Assembly: GCA_009786775.1 (NCBI GenBank)
Contig: WQRL01000167.1
Location: forward strand, 1 to 5,211
Reading direction: 5' to 3'
Origin: Oscillospiraceae bacterium
GTDB taxonomy: Bacteria > Bacillota > Clostridia > Oscillospirales > Oscillospiraceae
DNA length: 5,211 bases
Shown: positions 1 through 5,211 of the stretch, one piece after another
Layout of the letters: each line of letters begins with the position of its first letter
Numbering within the stretch: the first letter of the stretch is position 1
Notes under the pieces: generated by a model
Told to the model about the DNA's origin: nothing
Database searches by the model: none
What the model saw: only the letters and a program-made list of their open reading frames with translations
Program-made: the position numbers and the translations under genes

Positions 1-1608
1 CCGGCTACGACTCCCGCAACCGAGGCTCCTGCAACCGCCCCCGCCGAACCCCAAGCCCCCGTTGCCCCTGTGACCCCAGCTCCACTGCCCGTCGTTCCCG
101 GTGCAGGAGACACACCCATCTTAGCCCCGATTGAAGAAGATGTGGTCAACCTAGCAGAGCATGTCGATGTTATCGTTGATAACACCCTCATAGCGGCTGT
201 CAACCCCTTTATTCCGGCCGGCAACACATCCTCAACCCAATGGACATATACACTCATTTATGACAGGCTAATTGAAGACATCGGCGGCGGCGCATACGGG
301 CCGATGCTTGCGACAGATTGGCACACCGATGATTATATTCTCTGGATATTTAATCTCCGTGATGATGTAGTGTTCCATAATGGCGACCGCTTTACAGCAG
401 AACATGTCGCAGGCACAATCAGAATTGCTCAGGAATCGCTCGGCACAATCGGCGGTGACAGATGGGCGATTGTAGAATCCTACAACATTCCAGATGATTT
501 CACAATTGAAATCACACTCAGAGATGTTCACGTTGACTTCCTGTTTGATATCTCATCCCCGCCTGCAGGCATCATCAATGAAGCCGCTTTTAGAGCAGAT
601 CCTGAAGAAGGTTCATGGATTGGCACAGGGCCGTTCCAAATCGTGAACTTTTCGACAAATGACTTTGTGACAGTTGAGCGTTTTGACGATTTCTGGGGCG
701 AAGCTCCTCCGTCACGCTTCATAACACTGCGCTTCGTGCCTGAAGTTGCAACACGCCTTGTAATGCTCCAAAACCGTGAGAGCCATCTGTGCTTTAGCAT
801 CAGCCCTGAAGATCTCACATATGTTCTGGCGCACGACCCTGATTTCCAAATAATCCAAGCTATGTTTAACGCACCTAACGTAATAGGCTTTAACATGGCA
901 GATCCGCTAATGGCAGACCCCAACTTTAGAAGAGCTGTTTTCCACGCTGTGAACCTTGAAGAAATCGCCATGGTTGCAGCAGGTGAATGGGCAGTTGCTC
1001 CTCAAGACGGAAACGTCTGGGGACCGTCAACTCCTTACCGTGTTGAAACTATTCCAAGATGGGAATTTAATCCTGATCTTGCAAGGCAGTACCTTGAAGC
1101 ATCAATATATGCCGGCGAAGTGGTTGAAATTTCAGCAACTGTTGCTACAAACATCAGAGCTGCCGAAATAATCCAGCACCAACTGCGTCAAATTGGCCTG
1201 GAGACATCAGTTAACTCCATGGATACACCGAGCTTCCTCGCCCATGTCAGATTCGGCGACAACCCCAGCCAGATGCACGTTTTCGCAGCATCCTTCACGC
1301 TTAGCCCAATCGGCTCAGTATGGAATGTATACTACCCCGGCACCGGCAACAACAGAACAAACTTCAACAATCCGTTTATTTCGGACATCATCACAAGAGT
1401 CCGTGTTGAAACAGATTCAAATGTAAGAAGGGAACTTCTGACAGAACTTCAAGAATACATCGCAGCAGATCCGCCATACATCAATCTTTTCTGGCGCCTA
1501 AACGGTGTGGCCGCAATAAACGGCCTCGGCGGGTTACAGCTCAGCCATGACTCACTGCGTTACAACATGAGAGGTCTTTTCATTGACCTTGACATAGCAC
1601 CGATGTAA
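1..1608 (+). CDS. ABC transporter substrate-binding protein, family 5 (peptide/nickel type), 5' partial
   Basis: Extracellular solute receptor of a Dpp/Opp-type importer, which captures a peptide or similar ligand and delivers it to the membrane permease. The reading frame is open from the first base of the window, so the 535 codons seen lack the true start and signal peptide. A GTG at 70 lies inside the linker and is not a credible start. Codons 1 to about 42 are a Pro/Ala/Thr-rich low-complexity stretch, typical of the spacer after the lipobox of a Gram-positive lipoprotein. Family 5 landmarks follow: LIYDRLIE near residue 86, the hallmark GTGPF at 208-212 followed by the VERFDDFWG block, an RLVMLQNRE segment where most members have LQSGEID, and IGFNMADPLMADPNFRRAVFHAVN for the usual 'FN...P..D.RvRqAi.yAid' region. 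A C-terminal lobe ends in LFWRLNGVAAINGL. Family assignment is firm. Ligand specificity is unknown: oligopeptide, dipeptide, nickel-chelate or glycoside are all possible. The fused permease 146 bases downstream supports the transporter role. Confidence 0.93.
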   Translation, partial: PATTPATEAPATAPAEPQAPVAPVTPAPLPVVPGAGDTPILAPIEEDVVNLAEHVDVIVDNTLIAAVNPFIPAGNTSSTQWTYTLIYDRLIEDIGGGAYGPMLATDWHTDDYILWIFNLRDDVVFHNGDRFTAEHVAGTIRIAQESLGTIGGDRWAIVESYNIPDDFTIEITLRDVHVDFLFDISSPPAGIINEAAFRADPEEGSWIGTGPFQIVNFSTNDFVTVERFDDFWGEAPPSRFITLRFVPEVATRLVMLQNRESHLCFSISPEDLTYVLAHDPDFQIIQAMFNAPNVIGFNMADPLMADPNFRRAVFHAVNLEEIAMVAAGEWAVAPQDGNVWGPSTPYRVETIPRWEFNPDLARQYLEASIYAGEVVEISATVATNIRAAEIIQHQLRQIGLETSVNSMDTPSFLAHVRFGDNPSQMHVFAASFTLSPIGSVWNVYYPGTGNNRTNFNNPFISDIITRVRVETDSNVRRELLTELQEYIAADPPYINLFWRLNGVAAINGLGGLQLSHDSLRYNMRGLFIDLDIAPM

Positions 1609-1652
1609 ATTAGTTTAGTAAAAGGTTATTAAAAACGCCTGAACGCTTGCTA

Positions 1653-1687
1653 CAGCATGCCGGGGCCATTAGTGCCCCGGCATGCTG
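1653..1687 (+). promoter_or_regulatory. Intercistronic GC-rich stem-loop between binding-protein and permease genes
   Basis: Bases 1653-1666 are perfectly complementary to 1674-1687, giving a 14-bp stem (10 G-C or C-G pairs) with a 7-base loop. It begins 45 bases after the SBP stop codon. No T-run follows; the next bases are an AAGGAGGT motif at 1691. It is therefore not a canonical intrinsic terminator. In many importer operons a hairpin here protects the 3' end of the binding-protein mRNA or partly blocks read-through, so the receptor is made in excess over the permease. That role is inferred from position and structure only. Confidence 0.75.
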
Positions 1688-1740
1688 CGTAAGGAGGTAC
1701 CGTAAACATCATTTGCTGCGGTGCCCGGCCGGGTGAATTT

Positions 1741-1747
1741 GGGAGGT
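1741..1747 (+). promoter_or_regulatory. Ribosome binding site that fixes the TTG start of the permease gene
   Basis: GGGAGGT lies 7 bases before the TTG at 1755. An in-frame TGA at 1734-1736 prevents any longer upstream start. The next in-frame ATG is codon 27, which would remove most of the first membrane helix. TTG at 1755 is therefore the supported start. Confidence 0.8.
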
Positions 1748-1754
1748 CAAGACT

Positions 1755-3866
1755 TTGATTCGCTACATATTAAAGCGCATATTGTTGCTCATTCCCGTTA
1801 TTATCGCAGTATCTTTCCTGGTTTTCACACTCATGGATCTTGCACCTGGTGACCCGATTGAAACGATGCTTGCCGGCGGTGCAGAACTTTCACTTGAGGA
1901 CATTCAAGCACTCAGAGAACAATTTCACCTTGACAGAAGTGTATTCTTTAGGTATGGAATCTATATGTTAAACCTTCTTCAAGGCGATTTAGGCGTGTCG
2001 GATGTTACTGGAATTGACGTATGGAATCTTTTTACAACAAGGCTTCCATATACTCTTGTCCTAGCGCTCGGCGGGCTAATAATTGGTGCGGGTATATCCA
2101 TCCCCATGGGTATCCGTGCAGCCAAACGCGCAGGCAAACTCACTGATAATGTTACAACTACCTTCACCCTGATAGGCATGTCCATGCCTGGGTTCTGGCT
2201 GGGGATTTTGCTGATTTTGCTATTTTCACAGCATTTGGGCTGGTTCCCTGCCGGCGGTGCTAGACACGGATTCCGCAGCTTCGTGCTGCCTGCCGTCTGT
2301 AGCGGCATGATGCTCATGGCTCTTTCGACAAGGCAGACCCGCTCAAGCATGCTTGAGGTTTTGAAGTCTGACTATCTGCGCACAGCCAGAGCCAAGGGCG
2401 TTCCAGAAAAGTCGGTTATAAGGCAGCATGCACTTGGGAATGCATGGATTCCAATAGTTACGACTATAGGAACATCGCTAAGTGCTTCACTTGCCGGTTC
2501 CGCTGTTGTTGAGTCCGTATTTGCATGGCCCGGTATCGGGCGCATGACTGTTGAGGCAGTTAATGCCCGCGACGTTACCACCGTCACAGGCGCTGTCATT
2601 ATGACTACGATTATATACGTTTTAATACAACTCGCTGTAGACGTTTTATACGCCTTTGTCGACCCGAGGATTAAAGCGCAGTATATCGGCACGAAGAAGA
2701 AGAAAGCAGGCCCGCCCACAAAGCCTGCGCTTAATGTAAGCAACCCCAGCGTTGCTGCGGCCTTAGCAGGCTCCGGCAACAAAGGGGCGGCCACAGCCAC
2801 TGTAAGCCCTGCGGCAGTCAGTCATGCTGCCGGTTCCGCATCTGGCAGCATTTACGAAAACGAAGCAGACGAAGCTGCGCCCAAAGCCAAGCCAAGTGCC
2901 GCCGATGTAATTACAAAGTCATTTGCAACACGCACAATTGACTTGAAAAAAGCGGAAATGGATTTGGACGACGCCGATGTTCCTGCCACTGTATCGGGCG
3001 AATTTATGCCCGGAAGATATCACAAGCGCAGCCGCGCCGCTGAAATATTCCGCAGCCTGAGAAGAAACAAAGGCGCAATGGCAGGACTCTCAATAGTAGG
3101 TGTGCTCCTTGGCCTGCTCATATTCTCACTGTTTATAAGTTTTGATGCGATTATAGAGCCAAATGTAGCCGCCAGATTTACACCGCCCGGCAGCCAGTTC
3201 TGGTTCGGCAGCGACGGCTTGGGGCGTGACCAGTTCCTGCGTGTAGTTTTTGGTACGAGATACTCGCTGGGCATCGGCTTTGGCGCCACAATTTTGCAAG
3301 CGGTAATCGGCATCTTCCTAGGAACACTCGCAGGATATTACGGTAAGATTATAGATGAGATAATCATGAGATTTTCAGACATACTTGCCTCAATCCCCGG
3401 GATACTTCTCGGAATGGTAATAGTGACGGTGCTGGGGCAAAGTTTCCCGAATCTAATCGTAGCGGTTGCCGTTACCGGTATTCCAATATACATTAGAATC
3501 ACCAGGGCTTCAATATTGTCAATTAGGGGACAAGAATATGTTGAAGCTGCGAAAGCCATAGGACTTTCTGATTTCCGAATCATGTTTACTCAGGTTCTCT
3601 CAAACGGCCTGGCTCCGATTATTGTTACTTTCACAACAAGCCTTGGTATCACAATAATCGTAGCGGCTTCACTGTCCTTCCTCGGCTTCGGCGTTCCGGT
3701 TCCTCATCCGGAATGGGGTGCGCTGATTTCAGGCGGCAGAGAGTTTATCCGAAATGCACCTTGGCTAACCACATTCCCAGGAATATTCATAATGGTTACT
3801 GTTCTGGCATTCAACCTGCTTGGCGACGGCTTGCGCGATGCGCTTGATCCCAAGCAAAAGAAGTAA
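1755..3866 (+). CDS. Fused DppB-DppC type ABC transporter permease (two permease domains in one chain)
   Basis: Membrane channel of a peptide/nickel-family ABC importer. Residues 1 to about 310 are a complete DppB/OppB-type subunit. It starts MIRYILKRILLLIPV with helix 1 at about 9-27 and the LAPGDP motif at 29-34. More helices fall near 99-121, 137-158, 174-190, 231-253 and 279-301, and the EAA loop is at 207-234 (G215 conserved), ending VDPRIK. Residues about 313-437 are hydrophilic and rich in Ala, Lys, Asp and Glu. Residues about 438-703 are a complete DppC/OppC-type subunit: RRNKGAMAGL before its first helix (442-462), FGSDGLGRDQFLRVVFGTRYSL at about 484-505, an EAA loop at 595-623 (YVEAAKAIGL), SFLGFGVP at 641-648, and the C-terminal LLGDGLRDALDP. 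The family usually encodes these as two proteins of about 300 residues each, so 703 residues equals both plus a linker. Both DppB C-terminus and DppC N-terminus are normally cytoplasmic, so the linker should lie inside, near the ATPases. Translation starts at TTG. No ATPase gene follows. Confidence 0.93.
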   Translation: MIRYILKRILLLIPVIIAVSFLVFTLMDLAPGDPIETMLAGGAELSLEDIQALREQFHLDRSVFFRYGIYMLNLLQGDLGVSDVTGIDVWNLFTTRLPYTLVLALGGLIIGAGISIPMGIRAAKRAGKLTDNVTTTFTLIGMSMPGFWLGILLILLFSQHLGWFPAGGARHGFRSFVLPAVCSGMMLMALSTRQTRSSMLEVLKSDYLRTARAKGVPEKSVIRQHALGNAWIPIVTTIGTSLSASLAGSAVVESVFAWPGIGRMTVEAVNARDVTTVTGAVIMTTIIYVLIQLAVDVLYAFVDPRIKAQYIGTKKKKAGPPTKPALNVSNPSVAAALAGSGNKGAATATVSPAAVSHAAGSASGSIYENEADEAAPKAKPSAADVITKSFATRTIDLKKAEMDLDDADVPATVSGEFMPGRYHKRSRAAEIFRSLRRNKGAMAGLSIVGVLLGLLIFSLFISFDAIIEPNVAARFTPPGSQFWFGSDGLGRDQFLRVVFGTRYSLGIGFGATILQAVIGIFLGTLAGYYGKIIDEIIMRFSDILASIPGILLGMVIVTVLGQSFPNLIVAVAVTGIPIYIRITRASILSIRGQEYVEAAKAIGLSDFRIMFTQVLSNGLAPIIVTFTTSLGITIIVAASLSFLGFGVPVPHPEWGALISGGREFIRNAPWLTTFPGIFIMVTVLAFNLLGDGLRDALDPKQKK

Positions 3867-3917
3867 TTACGTAAAAACTTGCAAAGCAGTATCATAGCCT
3901 AAAAAGTTTTGCCTTTC

Positions 3918-3968
3918 ACAGCAAAAAGGAACCCAAGCATTAGCAAATGCTTGAGTTCCTTTTGCTGT
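3918..3968 (+). terminator. Intrinsic terminator after the transporter operon, probably bidirectional
   Basis: A long hairpin starts 51 bases after the permease stop. Arm 3918-3941 pairs with 3946-3968, giving 22 pairs with one C-A mismatch and one bulged A, and a 4-base AGCA loop. The core stem carries an A-run on its left flank (3923-3927) and a T-run on its right flank (3960-3963). Read on the - strand, it is likewise a stem followed by five Ts, so it could stop transcription from either side. It separates the transporter genes from the promoter of the next operon. Confidence 0.85.
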
Positions 3969-4025
3969 ACTATAGCCTTTCTGTAAAGTATAAAGACATT
4001 TCCATATATTCCACTTTCAGATATA

Positions 4026-4054
4026 TTGACCGTGGGCCGGTACGGTATTATAAT
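4026..4054 (+). promoter_or_regulatory. Sigma-70/sigma-A type promoter of the dehydrogenase-kinase operon
   Basis: TTGACC at 4026-4031 and TATAAT at 4049-4054 are separated by exactly 17 bases. This is five of six matches at -35 and a perfect -10. Transcription would start near 4061. The promoter lies after the terminator and before the dehydrogenase, as expected for the start of an independent operon. This is a consensus match only. Confidence 0.8.
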
Positions 4055-4056
4055 AC
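4045..4056. promoter_or_regulatory. Perfect 12-bp palindrome over the -10 box, candidate operator
   Basis: GTATTATAATAC reads the same on both strands and completely covers the TATAAT -10 element. A regulator bound here would block RNA polymerase. The GT-N8-AC outline loosely resembles GntR-family operators, but no regulator gene is in the window. A perfect 12-bp palindrome is expected about once by chance in a sequence this long, so only its position makes it notable. Confidence 0.35.
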
Positions 4057-4060
4057 AGTA

Positions 4061-4177
4061 AGGTCTTATTCGTTGTTGAGCATAAACCACCCGGCTATCA
4101 AGGCAGTAATCGGGTACCTGCGGAATCTCTCGTAAACGGCGAATATGAAGAAATGGCAAAAAGGAAGGTTTTAATTA
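4061..4177 (+). other. Predicted 5' untranslated leader of about 115 bases
   Basis: This is the stretch between the predicted transcription start and the ATG at 4178. I could not match it to any riboswitch or T-box consensus I know. The only pairings I found are short: ACCCG at 4089-4093 with CGGGT at 4111-4115, and GCAG at 4103-4106 with CTGC at 4118-4121, and these two overlap. No intrinsic terminator or clear leader peptide is present. The rest of the 311-base intergenic region holds only the terminator and promoter described separately. Confidence 0.5.
4161..4168 (+). promoter_or_regulatory. Ribosome binding site of the dehydrogenase gene
   Basis: AAGGAAGG lies 9 bases before the ATG at 4178. 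It is a slightly imperfect but well-placed Shine-Dalgarno sequence, and it supports this ATG, whose product begins MKKVVITSR, a normal first beta strand for the family. Confidence 0.7.
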
Positions 4178-5128
4178 ATGAAGAAAGTCGTTATAACTTC
4201 CCGGTCGTTTGGAAGCGTCAGTAATGAACCTTTTGAGCTGCTTGAGTCGGAAGGATTTTTGTGTGAGTTTCTTGAAAACGGTCTTGACCGTGAGAAGGTT
4301 TTTGAGATAATGAATGATGCTGATGCAATTATTGCAGGTACGGGCAAACTGGATGCTGAGCTTATTAAGGCTTGTAAGAACTTAAAGATTATAGCAAGAT
4401 ATGGGGCGGGTGTTGACAATGTGTGCTTAGAAACCGCAAAGAAACGTGGAATCTCCGTGACCAGTACAGCGGGCGTAAATGCAAATGCTGTTGCGGATTT
4501 GGCGTTCGGCCTTATCTTAGATGCCCGGCGTGGAATAAGCCGTGCAAATTCACAAGTTCATAAAGGTACTTACAAGGTTATAACAGGGCACGATGTTTGG
4601 AAAAAAACTCTGGGCCTTGTCGGTTTTGGGGCTATTGCACAGGCTGTTGCCCGTCGTGCAGGGGGCTTTTCAATGGAAGTTTTGGCCTTTGACCCATATG
4701 CCGGTGAGGTAGCTGCTGAGTTTTCTTCTTATGTGAGATTATGTGATTTTGAAGAGCTTGTCGCATGTTCTGATGTCGTGTCAATACATGCACCCCTCAC
4801 TTCGGAAACTAAGGGTATGTTTAACGAGCATACAATTTTCGCGATGAAAAAAGATGCAGTTATTATAAACCTTGGACGTGGCGGCATCATTGATGAGGCG
4901 GGCTTGTATAAGTGTATGAAGGAGGGCCATCTCTTTGGAGCAGGCCTTGATGTAACAGTAAACGAGCCGGTCAATATGGACAATCCGTTGCTTACCTTGG
5001 ATAATGTAACAATTACTCCACACATGGGTATATATTCACAGGAAGTCATTTCTGAGATGAGTATGGTTTGCGCCAGAAATGTCGTCAACAAGTTTTTAGG
5101 CAAAGAGTTAAAACTTGTGGTTTGCTAA
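4178..5128 (+). CDS. D-isomer-specific 2-hydroxyacid dehydrogenase, phosphoglycerate dehydrogenase-like
   Basis: Cytoplasmic oxidoreductase that interconverts a D-2-hydroxy acid and its 2-keto acid with a nicotinamide cofactor. The 316 residues form the usual two-domain fold. ARYGAGVDN at 73-81 and the VNANAVADLAFGLIL stretch at 100-114 mark the move from the substrate domain into the cofactor domain. The dinucleotide-binding turn is GFGAIA at 149-154; the third glycine of the common GxGxxG is Ala154. Asp172 in FDPY, at the end of the next strand, points to NAD rather than NADP. The expected catalytic triad is present: Arg234 in GRGGIIDE, Glu263 in VNEP, and His282 in TPHMG. The length fits short members without the C-terminal ACT regulatory domain of serine-pathway SerA, which argues against a feedback-regulated biosynthetic enzyme. 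It is first in an operon with an FGGY kinase 24 bases on, so a role in sugar or sugar-acid catabolism is inferred. Glycerate, hydroxypyruvate, 3-phosphoglycerate or another hydroxy acid are all possible substrates. Confidence 0.9.
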   Translation: MKKVVITSRSFGSVSNEPFELLESEGFLCEFLENGLDREKVFEIMNDADAIIAGTGKLDAELIKACKNLKIIARYGAGVDNVCLETAKKRGISVTSTAGVNANAVADLAFGLILDARRGISRANSQVHKGTYKVITGHDVWKKTLGLVGFGAIAQAVARRAGGFSMEVLAFDPYAGEVAAEFSSYVRLCDFEELVACSDVVSIHAPLTSETKGMFNEHTIFAMKKDAVIINLGRGGIIDEAGLYKCMKEGHLFGAGLDVTVNEPVNMDNPLLTLDNVTITPHMGIYSQEVISEMSMVCARNVVNKFLGKELKLVVC

Positions 5129-5138
5129 TATTATCTGT

Positions 5139-5145
5139 AGGAGGT
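5139..5145 (+). promoter_or_regulatory. Strong ribosome binding site of the FGGY kinase gene
   Basis: AGGAGGT lies 7 bases before the ATG at 5153, inside the 24-base gap after the dehydrogenase stop. It is a near-perfect Shine-Dalgarno sequence, and it sets the start of a gene that is otherwise barely in the window. Confidence 0.8.
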
Positions 5146-5152
5146 CTGGGGT

Positions 5153-5211
5153 ATGAGGTATATAATCGGGCTTGACCTGGGAACCACTTGTGTCAAAGCA
5201 ACCATTTTTGA
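5153..5211 (+). CDS. FGGY-family carbohydrate kinase, 3' partial
   Basis: Only 19 complete codons are present before the window ends. They read MRYIIGLDLGTTCVKATIF. The GLDLGTT-VKA pattern at residues 6-16 is the N-terminal phosphate-1 motif of the actin-like sugar kinases, close to xylulokinase, gluconokinase, glycerol kinase and autoinducer-2 kinase. The incomplete next codon begins GA, compatible with the aspartate usual at this place. Full-length members have about 500 residues and use ATP to phosphorylate a sugar, polyol or sugar acid. The short gap to the dehydrogenase, with no terminator or promoter, indicates co-transcription. Other ASKHA proteins, such as ROK kinases, share a similar motif, but the GLDLGTTCVKA form favours FGGY. 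The substrate cannot be inferred from so little sequence. Confidence 0.75.
   Translation, partial: MRYIIGLDLGTTCVKATIF

Noticed and set aside
16..37. Repeated GCAACCG, 15 bases apart, at the start of the window, as a possible repeat element.
   Set aside because: It is the DNA of a Pro/Ala/Thr-rich protein linker, where such repeats follow from the amino acid composition.
528..971. Long - strand ORFs opposite the receptor, permease and dehydrogenase genes (for example 528-971, 2372-2800 and 4729-5103).
   Set aside because: Their products match no family I know, they have no plausible ribosome binding sites, and they lie fully opposite well-recognised genes.
3894..3978. The 7-base direct repeat ATAGCCT at 3894-3900 and 3972-3978 flanks the terminator hairpin, like a target-site duplication around a tiny inserted element.
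   Set aside because: Seven bases is short, the hairpin behaves as a normal terminator, and there are no terminal inverted repeats typical of a miniature transposon.
3981..4020. Imperfect dyad (CTGTAAAGT with ACTTTCAG) and a repeated ATATATT (4004-4010, 4021-4027) upstream of the -35 box, as possible activator sites.
   Set aside because: The arms are short and AT-rich, separated by 23 bases with a bulge. This is within chance expectation for such sequence.
3947..4135. A 62-codon + strand ORF in the intergenic region.
   Set aside because: It begins inside the terminator hairpin, spans the promoter, has no ribosome binding site and has no recognisable composition or motif.
4145..4174. A 9-codon ATG-started ORF (MKKWQKGRF) just before the dehydrogenase, containing its ribosome binding site.
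   Set aside because: It has no Shine-Dalgarno sequence of its own and no run of regulatory codons. An ORF this short occurs easily by chance.

Overview
The window looks like a piece of a low-to-mid GC Gram-positive chromosome, most likely from the Clostridia or a related anaerobic Firmicutes lineage. The grounds are strong AGGAGG-type ribosome binding sites, a TTG start codon, a Pro/Ala-rich linker like those of clostridial lipoproteins, and a textbook sigma-70/sigma-A promoter. No rRNA, marker gene or mobile element is present, so this placement is inference. All four genes lie on the + strand.

Region 1 (1-3866) is part of an ABC importer of the peptide/nickel (Dpp/Opp) family. It begins inside a substrate-binding protein (family 5 SBP) whose signal peptide lies upstream of the window. 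A 146-base intercistronic gap follows, with a perfect 14-bp GC-rich stem-loop that has no U-tract. Then comes a single 703-codon gene that joins a complete DppB-type permease to a complete DppC-type permease through a hydrophilic, Ala-rich linker of about 125 residues. In most systems these are two genes. No ATPase (DppD/DppF) gene follows, so the ATPases must lie upstream of the window or elsewhere.

Region 2 (3867-4177) is a 311-base intergenic stretch. It holds an A-tract/hairpin/T-tract intrinsic terminator that closes the transporter operon, then a strong predicted promoter (TTGACC, 17-base spacer, TATAAT). The -10 box of that promoter is embedded in a perfect 12-bp palindrome that could be an operator. 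An untranslated leader of about 115 bases follows.

Region 3 (4178-5211) starts a separate operon. A NAD-dependent D-isomer-specific 2-hydroxyacid dehydrogenase of the phosphoglycerate dehydrogenase-like type is followed after 24 bases by the first 19 codons of an FGGY-type carbohydrate kinase, which runs off the window. A dehydrogenase paired with an FGGY kinase suggests catabolism of a sugar, polyol or sugar acid; the substrate cannot be read from this window. The most unusual object seen is the fused DppB-DppC permease. I found nothing that clearly amounts to an undescribed system.
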